From the NCBI GenBank assembly GCA_025963715.1, contig JAOQAG010000026.1:1-64000 (forward strand): a stretch of 64,000 bases of DNA, written 5' to 3'. The notes under the pieces were generated by a model that ran no database searches, was not told where the DNA came from, and saw only the letters and a program-made list of their open reading frames with translations. The position numbers and the translations under genes are program-made. Every line of letters starts with the position of its first letter. Positions within the stretch are counted from its first letter, which is position 1. Shown here piece after piece: positions 35,522-43,549 of this stretch. The DNA comes from Bacteroidota bacterium (lineage in GTDB: Bacteria; Bacteroidota; Bacteroidia; 2-12-FULL-35-15).

Positions 35522-36937
35522 TTATTTTTGCAGGTTAGGCAAGGTTACATATACCGATGTGCCGCCTGTTTCGGAACTCCGGAGTGTAATTTTTCCTCCC
35601 ATTTTTTCTACTGATGTTTTTACAATGTGCAGTCCTAAACCACTACCGGATGCGGCACTGGTGGCACGGTAAAACATTTCAAATACTTTTTCCTGGGCTT
35701 TTGCCGGGATCCCGATACCGTTATCGGAAATATTAATGATCACCGATTGCCGGTTGGTTTCTATAGTGATTTTAATTTCGGAAGACCGGGCAGCATCCAC
35801 TTTCCGGTATTTTACGGCATTGTCGATCAGGTTTTGCAGCACGGAATGCAGCAGCTTATCATCGTTGTAAAAAGGAATGTCTTCATGTATATCTTTAGAG
35901 ATCACGATCTTGTTAAAATCGGGATAATGTTTTAATGAATCGAGCACTCCTGCGATCATCTCGTTAAAACAAATGCGGTTGCTTGTTAATGAGCCCTGCG
36001 CAAGGTTGGTAATGCTTACTAAATCGAGCAGCAGCTTTTCCATATTGCCGGTGCTTTTATCGATCATTCTAAAATACTCTTTGAGCACCGGATTATTTCC
36101 AACTTCGTTTTCCGCCACTTCAATCAGTCCCTTGAGCGACACCAAAGGCGAACGCAGATCGTGGCTGGCCTGGTACATAAATGCATTGAGCTGGTTTACT
36201 TTGTACTCCAGTTTTTTTTCATTTTCTTCCAGTTCTTCCGTTCTTTTTTTCACACGGCTTTCCAACTCTTCGTTCAGCTTTAATAAATCCCGTTCGGCCT
36301 GCCTGCGCAGGGCCAGATCCTTCCTGAAAAGAAAATAAAGCACTACCAGGATAATAAAAATGGCGGCGATCAGCAATAAAAAAGAAAGAATGGTATCATT
36401 GGCCTCCGTCATGTTATTTTCGGCCAGGTGATTAATTGTATCGCGCTGCTGCTGCTCGATCTGCTGCAGGTTTGAAAGAATATCGTTTCCTTGTTCCGCT
36501 AATTTTCCGTTGAGCACCAATTCAATTGCTGCTGCAGTTCCCTTCAAATGTCTTGTTTCTATTACTTTGTCGCCAAACGCAACCATGCCTAAAAATGCTT
36601 GCTGTAACTGAACTTTTTGCTGTGTGTATTTTTTGTCCTGAAGCAGGGTTCCCGCCAGCGTATTTATATAAACGGTTGCTTTTTTTATAGCAGCAGCATA
36701 TACAGCATGGTCTTTTTCGTTACCGGACAGTGCATATTTTCGTCCGGATGCTTCTGCTTTGATGAGCTGATATTTTATACTGTCGACAGAGCTGATCACA
36801 AGGCGGGCTTCTTCCTGCTGCTTATTTTCTTTGATAAGTCCCCGCATGTTAAAAAAAGTATTGATGGAGAACATTACAATGATCAATAGCGACAATAAAA
36901 AACCGGCAGCAATTTTTAATTCAATGGTTAATTTCAT
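35522..36937 (-). CDS. Membrane histidine kinase with CHASE3-type sensor
   Basis: A 471-residue kinase: TM1 about residues 9-29, a helical extracytoplasmic region of about 150 residues (CHASE3-like: SVDSIKYQLIKAEASGRKYALSG is typical), TM2 about 184-204, a coiled coil, HisKA with H259 (YQASHDLRSPLVSLKG) and HATPase with N, G1 and G2 boxes (NLIDNAVKYR, DNGIGIPAK, GSGLGLHIVK). It has no output domain of its own. The flanking orphan receivers at 35077 and 37098 are the obvious partners. Upstream of its start lies the 37002-37021 regulatory motif. Confidence 0.92.
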   Translation of the reverse strand: MKLTIELKIAAGFLLSLLIIVMFSINTFFNMRGLIKENKQQEEARLVISSVDSIKYQLIKAEASGRKYALSGNEKDHAVYAAAIKKATVYINTLAGTLLQDKKYTQQKVQLQQAFLGMVAFGDKVIETRHLKGTAAAIELVLNGKLAEQGNDILSNLQQIEQQQRDTINHLAENNMTEANDTILSFLLLIAAIFIILVVLYFLFRKDLALRRQAERDLLKLNEELESRVKKRTEELEENEKKLEYKVNQLNAFMYQASHDLRSPLVSLKGLIEVAENEVGNNPVLKEYFRMIDKSTGNMEKLLLDLVSITNLAQGSLTSNRICFNEMIAGVLDSLKHYPDFNKIVISKDIHEDIPFYNDDKLLHSVLQNLIDNAVKYRKVDAARSSEIKITIETNRQSVIINISDNGIGIPAKAQEKVFEMFYRATSAASGSGLGLHIVKTSVEKMGGKITLRSSETGGTSVYVTLPNLQK

Positions 36938-37001
36938 TGTTTTTTTGAGATTGAGTAGGCTACAAATTAAGAAATTACCGGGGATAATTATTTAACAAAA
37001 A

Positions 37002-37021
37002 GCAGGAAAATCTTACATCTG
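37002..37021 (+). promoter_or_regulatory. Putative operator shared by three promoters (copy 2)
   Basis: GCAGGAAAATCTTACATCTG. Its TTACAT core starts at 37013, exactly 54 bases before TATTTTTA (37067-37074). The spacing is the same as at the 33265 and 39760 promoters. Confidence 0.6.
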
Positions 37022-37066
37022 CAATTTATTTTTGAAGTATGAGTATTGAATTTGGGGAGGAATGGT

Positions 37067-37074
37067 TATTTTTA
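37067..37074 (+). promoter_or_regulatory. -7-like box of the second receiver gene
   Basis: TATTTTTA matches TAnnTTTG except for the last base and lies 24 bases before the ATG at 37098. A better box, TATTTTTG at 37027-37034, is an alternative. Confidence 0.45.
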
Positions 37075-37097
37075 CTAGGATAAACAAACATAAACTT

Positions 37098-37556
37098 ATG
37101 ACTACACCCCCTTCTGTTGCAGCCAAATACCCCCTGGTGATGCTGGTAGATGACAGTTCGATCGACAATTTTGTAAATAAAAAAATAATTGAGCGGTATG
37201 GTTTTGCAAGTGAGGTAATGACTTTCACACGTGCAAGACAGGCATTGCGGCATCTTTTAAAGCTGAATACAAGCGAGGATCCGATCCCGGGGATTTTATT
37301 CCTCGATCTTAATATGCCGGAAATCGACGGTTTTGAATTCCTTGAAACATTTAATTTATTGTCGGACAGGGTCAAAAAAAACATCCATATTGTGATCCTT
37401 ACCAGCTCTATTAACCCCACAGATGTGGAGATCTGCAATAAATATGAATCGGTGATCACTTTCCTGCACAAGCCATTGGTAAAAAACAATTTAGATACCC
37501 TGGAAGAGTTACTGATTAAAAAAAAGGATGAGCAGGAAGCTTCGGGAAATAAATAA
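37098..37556 (+). CDS. Single-domain response regulator (second copy)
   Basis: A 152-residue receiver domain beginning MTTPPSVAAKYPLVMLVDDS, with phospho-acceptor D70 (LFLDLNMPEIDG) and the conserved lysine in FLHKPLVKNN. I take the ATG at 37098, since an in-frame start at 37062 would overlap the -7-like box. It is homologous to the receiver at 35077 (shared LDxNMPxxDGF and SLNP/SINPTDVE segments) and divergent from the histidine kinase. Confidence 0.9.
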   Translation: MTTPPSVAAKYPLVMLVDDSSIDNFVNKKIIERYGFASEVMTFTRARQALRHLLKLNTSEDPIPGILFLDLNMPEIDGFEFLETFNLLSDRVKKNIHIVILTSSINPTDVEICNKYESVITFLHKPLVKNNLDTLEELLIKKKDEQEASGNK

Positions 37557-37641
37557 AAATGAACGAATATTTATTCTTAATGGCCATTAGTTGAATTTTT
37601 TTTATAAATTGTATCTACTTTATTTTTGAATTCTTTTTTTT

Positions 37642-39069
37642 ATGAAACTTGAAAAGATCATCATCCAGTTAAAAGAAAAAAATTATCAACTGTTGTGCGA
37701 GCAGCTAAAAGTCCATAAAGGAGATAAGTATTTGTTATTGCTTGACCTCTACCGGCAAAACTCCATTTCAGAAAAAGAAATACAATCGCAACTGGATATT
37801 AAGCCTGCGGCTTTTTACACACTCAAATCCAGGCTGTATGATAAGATCCAGGAATTTTTATACAAAGCCACTTCGGATACCCGCATAGAGTTGCTGAGCA
37901 ATGTAGGCAACATTGAATATTTAATATATAAAGCGCCGAAGGAAACGGCTACCGGGATCCTGCAAAAGCTGGAAACCGAGCTGATCAAAAACGACATGCC
38001 GAGCGAGCTGATCATGGTATACAAAGCCCTGAAAAAGCTGCATGTGTATTCTCCAAAATATTACGATTATGAGCAGCTGTACAATAAATATGTTGCATAC
38101 AATTTAGCGCAGGACAAAGCGGAGGAAGTACTTTCTTCTTTTTGTAAAGTGCTGCTGATGTATTATGCTTCGCGCGATCACAAGCTGCTGGATATTCTTA
38201 TCCTTTACAAAAAGGAAATGCAGAATCTCTGCAGGATCCACCAGTCGCACCGCTTAACGGTTTACAAAAATATCCTGAACATTCATTTTGCATTGTTCTC
38301 TCCGGTAAAGGAGGAATTAAAAAACGATCCGACGATTGAGGACCTGCTGAAAGAAACGTATCTGATCCTGGAAACGCACACGGAAGACCAATCATATATT
38401 CACCTTGTAAGCGCGCTGCATTTTTTATCGTTTGAATATTATCATCAGCTGAAACTGCATAAAAATGCAGCCACTTTTTATGATAAGCTTTCGGAGGAAG
38501 ACAATTCCATCCTGCTATACAATCATGCCTGCTTTTCCATTCATTTTTTAATTTCGAGGATCGAATGGAATTATGCGAACAACAGTATTGAAGCTATTAT
38601 TAATGAAGAACCTTTGGAGTATGTTCCGATCGAGGAAAATACGGTGGAACAAATTATCAACAAACAATATTTAGCGGCTATTTGTTTTCACAAAGGAAAT
38701 TTTTCGGAAGGCGCGCTGATCCTTAATTCGCTGATCAACGATGTGAGTTTTAAGGAAATGCTGCACCTGGAAATTGAAACAAAATTATTCATGATCCTGC
38801 TGCTGCTCTTGTGTGAAAAACCTGATCTTGCAGAAACCACGCTGAGAAGCATCAGCAGAAAAATTCCGGAAGACGAGGAGATCAAGCACCACACGGCTAT
38901 GCTTTTTATCAAACTGTTTAAAACGGCGCTTACCAATAAAGTAACCAACAAGCTGGAAAAGTTAAAAGATATTGAAAAGCTGATCTCTGTTACCAATACC
39001 GGCCCGGGAAAAATTCTTGCATTCATGCACATGGAACCGCAACACCTGGTTAAACTGTCGAAGCTTTAA
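37642..39069 (+). CDS. Large helical protein with N-terminal HTH-like region
   Basis: A 475-residue, almost entirely helical cytoplasmic protein. Residues about 42-72 (SISEKEIQSQLDIKPAAFYTLKSRLYDKI) look like a helix-turn-helix of sigma-region-4 type; the rest consists of TPR-like or HEAT-like alpha repeats without a clear consensus (e.g. LAAICFHKGNFSEGALILNSLI). I recognise this layout from unnamed Bacteroidota proteins but not a function. It follows the second receiver by 85 bases on the same strand, so it may belong to the same signalling unit. Confidence 0.7.
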   Translation: MKLEKIIIQLKEKNYQLLCEQLKVHKGDKYLLLLDLYRQNSISEKEIQSQLDIKPAAFYTLKSRLYDKIQEFLYKATSDTRIELLSNVGNIEYLIYKAPKETATGILQKLETELIKNDMPSELIMVYKALKKLHVYSPKYYDYEQLYNKYVAYNLAQDKAEEVLSSFCKVLLMYYASRDHKLLDILILYKKEMQNLCRIHQSHRLTVYKNILNIHFALFSPVKEELKNDPTIEDLLKETYLILETHTEDQSYIHLVSALHFLSFEYYHQLKLHKNAATFYDKLSEEDNSILLYNHACFSIHFLISRIEWNYANNSIEAIINEEPLEYVPIEENTVEQIINKQYLAAICFHKGNFSEGALILNSLINDVSFKEMLHLEIETKLFMILLLLLCEKPDLAETTLRSISRKIPEDEEIKHHTAMLFIKLFKTALTNKVTNKLEKLKDIEKLISVTNTGPGKILAFMHMEPQHLVKLSKL

Positions 39070-39091
39070 CCGGGCGTTGTTTCTAATTCAA

Positions 39092-39760
39092 TCAGAAATG
39101 TGTTTTGTTTATTTTACTGAACTGGTAGGAAATTCCAGTCCTCATCAGCATTCCCACCGCGTGCGTATTGTAATACATCCCCTGCGGCGCATTTAACACA
39201 TCGTAACCTCCAATGCCAATGCAGCTGAACCATTTAAAGTTTTTAAGGAATGTAACCCGTAAACCAAAACCTGCATAGGCTTCCAATGCTTTAAATTTTT
39301 TGTCATCCAGGTTTTCTTTAAAATCCGGATTTTCTGTCCGCTCTTCTTCACATACCGTATGGCCCAGCTGGGCCTGGTTGTAATAACCGGCAGTTGCAAA
39401 GGCAAACAGCTCGAGCCAGCGGAGATAACAATCACCGGAATTTCCATCCAGGATAGTGTATTCATAATTGCCCTGAAAGCCACAGAAATGCGGGTCTTGT
39501 TTCTGAACCATTATTCCGGCTGCAAATAAATTACGTTTTGATTTATAAAAAACAGAAGGAGCGTATATCGCACCAAAGCGGTTAGCTGAAATGGTACTGC
39601 TGACACGCAGGCCAAGACTTCCGTGCGATTTTACCCGGTTTTGTGCAAACAGGGAACCACTTGCCAGCAATAGATTAATAATTACTATAAATAGAAGGTG
39701 TCCAGTGTGGATCCGGCAGAAGCTGCTTCCGCAGTAGTTCAATAGTAATGGTTTTTTCAT
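39092..39760 (-). CDS. Outer-membrane beta-barrel-like protein
   Basis: A 222-residue exported protein (start at 39760, MKKPLLLNYCGSSF; signal peptide cut near ASGSLFAQ). The body is alternating hydrophobic/polar with Gly/Tyr/Phe-rich strands (KSHGSLGLRVSSTISANRFGA, AYAGFGLRVTFLKNF) and ends GMLMRTGISYQFSKI, the aromatic end typical of Bacteroidota porin-like barrels. Function unknown. Its promoter region carries the GCAAAAATCTTACAT motif on the minus strand. Confidence 0.75.
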   Translation of the reverse strand: MKKPLLLNYCGSSFCRIHTGHLLFIVIINLLLASGSLFAQNRVKSHGSLGLRVSSTISANRFGAIYAPSVFYKSKRNLFAAGIMVQKQDPHFCGFQGNYEYTILDGNSGDCYLRWLELFAFATAGYYNQAQLGHTVCEEERTENPDFKENLDDKKFKALEAYAGFGLRVTFLKNFKWFSCIGIGGYDVLNAPQGMYYNTHAVGMLMRTGISYQFSKINKTHF

Positions 39761-39781
39761 GGTGTGTTTATTTTTACACCA

Positions 39782-39789
39782 CAAAGAAA
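39782..39789 (-). promoter_or_regulatory. -7-like box of the beta-barrel gene
   Basis: Minus-strand TTTCTTTG (39789 to 39782) matches TAnnTTTG except at the second base, 22 bases upstream of the start at 39760. Confidence 0.45.
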
Positions 39790-39834
39790 CTCCAGGATCA
39801 TCCCAAACAAAAATCAATCATGTACAGAACACTT

Positions 39835-39853
39835 CACATGTAAGATTTTTGCG
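39835..39853 (-). promoter_or_regulatory. Putative operator shared by three promoters (copy 3)
   Basis: On the minus strand this reads CGCAAAAATCTTACATGTG. Its TTACAT core starts at 39843, exactly 54 bases before the -7-like box at 39789. It shares AAAATCTTACAT with the 33168 and 37002 copies. Confidence 0.6.
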
Positions 39854-39863
39854 TTTTTATTTA

Positions 39864-40565
39864 TTATTTCCCCATCAGCAGCTTAAATCCTTTTCCATGC
39901 ACATTGATGATCTCCACTCCGGGATCGCCGCCCAAATACTTACGCAGCTTGGCAATGTACACATCCATGCTTCTTCCGTTAAAATAATTATCATCGTTCC
40001 AGATCGCTTTTAAAGCAAAATTACGATCCAGGATATCATTCGCATGCAGGCAAAGCAGCTTTAAAAGGTCCGCTTCCTTGGTGGTTAATTTCTGCTGTGA
40101 TCCTTTCATGTCAAGCGTTTGATGTGGGTAATCAAATTTGTATTTACCGATCTTGAATTCGACCTGGTCGTTATTCACATTTGCTTTGATCTCGGTCCTG
40201 CGCAGGATCGCTTTGATGCGCACCTGCAGCTCTTCCATACTGAAAGGCTTGGTAATGTAGTCGTCCGCACCGGCATTAAAACCTTCTATGGTATCTTCTT
40301 TCATAGATTTTGCAGTTAAAAATACAATAGGCACATTGGCATCGATCGCGCGGATCTCTTTTGCCAGTGTGTAGCCATCTTTAACCGGCATCATCACATC
40401 CAGGATACAGATGTTGTACTTATCTTTCGAAAACATATCAAATCCTTGTTTACCGTTCACAGCAAGTGTAGTGATGTATCCTTTTGCTTCAAGGTATTCT
40501 TTTAAAAGTGTTCCGAGGTTGGCATCGTCTTCCACCAGCAGGATTTTTAATTTTTCTGTTTGCAT
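39864..40565 (-). CDS. OmpR-family response regulator (RprY-like)
   Basis: A 233-residue two-domain regulator: receiver with phospho-acceptor D56 (ICILDVMMPVKDG) and T/K signature residues in FLTAKSMKEDTIEG and DYITKPFSMEEL, then a winged-helix DNA-binding domain (LTTKEADLLKLLCLHAND; SMDVYIAKLRKYLGGDPGVEI). It closely resembles the RprY group of Bacteroidota. Translated 12 bases after its histidine kinase. The TTAACA repeats at 42224-42260 are its probable binding site. Confidence 0.92.
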   Translation of the reverse strand: MQTEKLKILLVEDDANLGTLLKEYLEAKGYITTLAVNGKQGFDMFSKDKYNICILDVMMPVKDGYTLAKEIRAIDANVPIVFLTAKSMKEDTIEGFNAGADDYITKPFSMEELQVRIKAILRRTEIKANVNNDQVEFKIGKYKFDYPHQTLDMKGSQQKLTTKEADLLKLLCLHANDILDRNFALKAIWNDDNYFNGRSMDVYIAKLRKYLGGDPGVEIINVHGKGFKLLMGK

Positions 40566-40577
40566 ATTTTATTTGCT

Positions 40578-42179
40578 TTAATTTGTTTGTACTTGATATG
40601 GTAAATAAACAGTAAAGGTGCTTCCTTTACCCAACTCGCTGCTTACACTAATTGAGCCACCGTGCTTATCCACAACAGCTTTTACATAACTTAACCCCAG
40701 CCCGAAACCTTTTACATTGTGAATATTCCCGGTAGGCACGCGGTACATGGTATCGAAGATCCGCTTCTGATTTTCTTTGCTGATCCCGATCCCGTTATCT
40801 TTTACAGAAATAAAAATGCCATCTGCATCGCTGGTGGTTTCAATTTTTATCTGCGGGCGTTCATCTGAGTATTTTAAAGCATTGTCAATTAAATTGAATA
40901 CAATATTGGTCACATGTACACGATCGCCGTTGATCAGGTGTATTTTTGCATTCAGTCCCGTGGTAATTTCCCCTTCTTTGCTTTCTACCTGCAATTTAAT
41001 GTTGGTAATGGTTTGCTCTATTAAATTATGAATATCGATGCTCTGAATTTTTAATTTCAGCTGTCCTTTATCAAGGATGGCAGTTTGCAGGATATTTTCC
41101 ACCAGCAGGCTCAGGCGCTTGTTCTCATCACCGATCATTTTCACATAATTGTTCACGCGCTCCGGTGATTTCTCGATGGTTTTATCGTTCAGCACTTCAC
41201 ATGCCAGTGAAATGGTAGAGATCGGCGTTTTGAACTCGTGGGTCATGTTGCTGATAAAATCGTTTTTGATCTCCGATAATTTTTTTTGTTTGAAGATGGT
41301 GGAGATCGTATAATAAAAGGAAAAGATCAGCGCCAGCATAAATGTAAGCGATACCAGCAGCATCGACCACATGGATTTTAGCAGGTAGCTTTGCTGGCTG
41401 GGAAAATATACGGAGAGGTATTGCGGCTTAATAAAAATATTATCCGGCGATAAATTTACTTTGTAAGGCGATTGATACAGCTTTACATCTTTCTCGATGA
41501 GCTTGCTGGAATCAACAGGCATGTCCTTTGCGGGCATCACTCCGAAATCGTATTCAGCAAAAATCCCTTTTTCCACCAATTCGGCATTCAGCGCCGAATC
41601 CAGCTGCTTTGGATCAAATTTATAATCGTAATCGTTGTACACATTCACACTTACAAATTCATCAAAAATATCGTTTACCATGGCGCTCTGGTGTGTGAAC
41701 CATTTGCTTTTTGTATCGCCGGAATCCAGCTGTCCGGCATGCATCGGGCCATCTGCTTCTATTCTTGCCTGCAGGTCGCTGGAAGCTGTATCGCTGGAAT
41801 AGTGTTTCTGCCTGCTTCTTTTGATCTGTATGCCACTGGAATCGGATGTAAATTCTTCATAGATCTTTACATTGACCTTGCTTTTCGGAAGCGAAAATAA
41901 TTTTTTATCGTTGAGCTGAATGCCCGGTTTTACAGAATCTTTAGGGGAGTAATAACGCATTCCCTGCTTGCGGAAATTAAATTTTTTGGTCATTTTGGTT
42001 GCCGCCATTTTTTTCTCCATACGGCCAACCACCTTTGTGAGGGCTTCATTCACGCTCTGATCAAAACGTTCTTTCCCTATCTTGATGCCATTATTGATCC
42101 AGTATACCTGTATGGAAATTAATCCAATCAGTGCAATACTTGCTACAATGGTAATGATACGGATGTTGTTCTTGTTCAT
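40578..42179 (-). CDS. Sensor histidine kinase (RprX-like)
   Basis: A 533-residue kinase: TM1 about residues 8-29, a periplasmic sensor of about 240 residues, TM2 about 270-292, HisKA with H314 (FISNMTHEFKTPISTIS) and HATPase (NLIDNALKYS, DNGIGISKEN, GFGLGLSYVK). It precedes the OmpR-family regulator, with which it forms a two-component system. The sensor domain matches no family I know. Its start is divergent from the 42357 gene across a 177-base spacer that contains the TTAACA array. Confidence 0.92.
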   Translation of the reverse strand: MNKNNIRIITIVASIALIGLISIQVYWINNGIKIGKERFDQSVNEALTKVVGRMEKKMAATKMTKKFNFRKQGMRYYSPKDSVKPGIQLNDKKLFSLPKSKVNVKIYEEFTSDSSGIQIKRSRQKHYSSDTASSDLQARIEADGPMHAGQLDSGDTKSKWFTHQSAMVNDIFDEFVSVNVYNDYDYKFDPKQLDSALNAELVEKGIFAEYDFGVMPAKDMPVDSSKLIEKDVKLYQSPYKVNLSPDNIFIKPQYLSVYFPSQQSYLLKSMWSMLLVSLTFMLALIFSFYYTISTIFKQKKLSEIKNDFISNMTHEFKTPISTISLACEVLNDKTIEKSPERVNNYVKMIGDENKRLSLLVENILQTAILDKGQLKLKIQSIDIHNLIEQTITNIKLQVESKEGEITTGLNAKIHLINGDRVHVTNIVFNLIDNALKYSDERPQIKIETTSDADGIFISVKDNGIGISKENQKRIFDTMYRVPTGNIHNVKGFGLGLSYVKAVVDKHGGSISVSSELGKGSTFTVYLPYQVQTN

Positions 42180-42223
42180 GTTTCAAAGCAAAATTAAACC
42201 ATTCTGTTGTAGGACCCGGATGC

Positions 42224-42260
42224 TTAACATATTTTAACAGGGATTAACAGCGCATTAACA
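42224..42260. promoter_or_regulatory. TTAACA direct-repeat array (predicted OmpR-type operator)
   Basis: TTAACA occurs at 42224, 42234, 42244 and 42255, i.e. spaced 10, 10 and 11 bases, one DNA turn. This is the layout of PhoB/PhoP/WalR-type binding sites (the Bacillus PhoP box is also TTAACA-like). The array lies between the divergent kinase gene and the 42357 gene, 22 bases before the -7 box of the latter. Confidence 0.65.
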
Positions 42261-42281
42261 CTGCTTCATCCAATGCTGAAC

Positions 42282-42289
42282 TATGTTTG
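42282..42289 (+). promoter_or_regulatory. -7 box of the 42357 gene
   Basis: TATGTTTG, an exact TAnnTTTG match, 67 bases before the ATG at 42357. Confidence 0.55.
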
Positions 42290-42356
42290 TTCTATCCTAA
42301 TTTGCAAATTGGAATTCTAATAATACAAAAATTAATCTATTAAAAAAGGAGGACAC

Positions 42357-43043
42357 ATGAATTTTATCTACAAAAAACAAATCGCTGTTGCAATTGCAGT
42401 TGTTGCACTTGCGGGAATAGCACAGGGACAGAACAAAGTAAAAACAATTACCATCATCAATGGCGATACAACCATCAGCGAAAGCACCACCAGTGAAAAG
42501 GATGTGCAGCAGATGGAAAAGGATCTGGATATTAGTATCAATGATGATGGCAAACAAAAAACGATCGTGAAAAAAATCGTTATTAAAACGGATGGCAGTG
42601 ATAACGCCGAAGCCATGGCGTATACCATGAGCGACGGTAAGGACGATGATGTGATCGTGACAACGGGTGAGGACGGTACGCAAACAAAGATCATCATCAA
42701 CAAAGACGATGATGATAAAAGTGACGCGAAAGACAAAAAAGTGATCATAAAAAAATCAGCGCCCGTAATTGTAATGAATGATGCATCCGGAAAAAGGGAA
42801 AAAGAAAAACTAAGCATCAGCATTCAGTTGAAAAACACCACGGCAACAGTTGAAGTGGCATCGAGCAGCAAACTGCCTTTAAACATTAGCATCCTGGATG
42901 AAAACGGAAAGCAGGTGTTTTATGATTCGCAGAAAGATGGCGGTAATTACAAAAAAGAAATTCCCTTGAAAAACAAAGGAACTTATTTTTTAAATCTCAT
43001 CCAGGATAAAAAATCCACTACCGAAAAAATTGTTGTTGAATAG
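42357..43043 (+). CDS. Exported charged protein, probable two-component target
   Basis: A 228-residue exported protein (signal peptide to about residue 24, GIAQG). The middle is unusually rich in alternating Asp/Lys (INKDDDDKSDAKDKKVIIKK), and the C-terminal ~75 residues (LPLNISILDENGKQVFYDSQ .. GTYFLNLIQDKKSTTEKIVVE) form a beta-sandwich that looks like a T9SS type A domain. Preceded by GGAGGAC, a good Shine-Dalgarno. Divergent from the RprX-like kinase and downstream of the TTAACA array, so probably under that system. Function unknown. Confidence 0.75.
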   Translation: MNFIYKKQIAVAIAVVALAGIAQGQNKVKTITIINGDTTISESTTSEKDVQQMEKDLDISINDDGKQKTIVKKIVIKTDGSDNAEAMAYTMSDGKDDDVIVTTGEDGTQTKIIINKDDDDKSDAKDKKVIIKKSAPVIVMNDASGKREKEKLSISIQLKNTTATVEVASSSKLPLNISILDENGKQVFYDSQKDGGNYKKEIPLKNKGTYFLNLIQDKKSTTEKIVVE

Positions 43044-43070
43044 TTCTTGTTTTTTTAAAACGACAATGGA

Positions 43071-43098
43071 GAGAGGCTTTGAAAAGGGCCTCTTTTTT
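43071..43098 (+). terminator. Terminator of the 42357 gene
   Basis: Stem AGAGGC / GCCTCT (43072-43077, 43088-43093) followed by a T-run, 28 bases after the stop. Confidence 0.75.
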
Positions 43099-43549
43099 GT
43101 TTGTAAAAGAGTAGAAATATTATTTTTTTACGTCATCCCGCACTCGTTGCGGGATCTCGTAAATGAATGTAGTGATAAAATGGGAACGCAGATCTCTTAA
43201 GATTGTTATGATCAAAAAAGATAGCCGTGTTTGCTACTTGTTTTTAAACCCGTTTAAGATTAAAAAAAGATTGCTGTGTTTGTTGTTAATGCTGAGCAGA
43301 TGCTGATTATTTGTTAGCCCCACTTCCTTTACTGTCATCCCGGGCCTGACCCCGGATCTGTTAATTAAATACTACAAGCATTTATGAGATCCCGGGTCAG
43401 GCCCGGGATGACATTTTTCTTTTTGAAATTGTATTTTAATGATGCTGCAATCTCTTAAAATTTATTTATAATAAATTAGTATTTTTACAATACGAAAAAA
43501 ATGATCATCGCTTGTCCTTTCGAGCGGAGTCGAGAAAAGCGTTCTAGTT
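43099..43549. repeat. Repeat-rich gap before aldehyde dehydrogenase
   Basis: Contains a GTCATCCCGCA..TGCGGGATCTC hairpin (43130-43158), the GGAACGCAGATCTCTTAAGA tag that also occurs near 59883, and a pair of inverted GATCCCGGG hairpins (43332-43359 and 43386-43413) whose linker (TTAATTAAATACTAC) also occurs at 62868-62884. A CTTTCGAGCGGAGTCGAGAA tag ends 16 bases before the gene. No gene seen. Confidence 0.85.
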
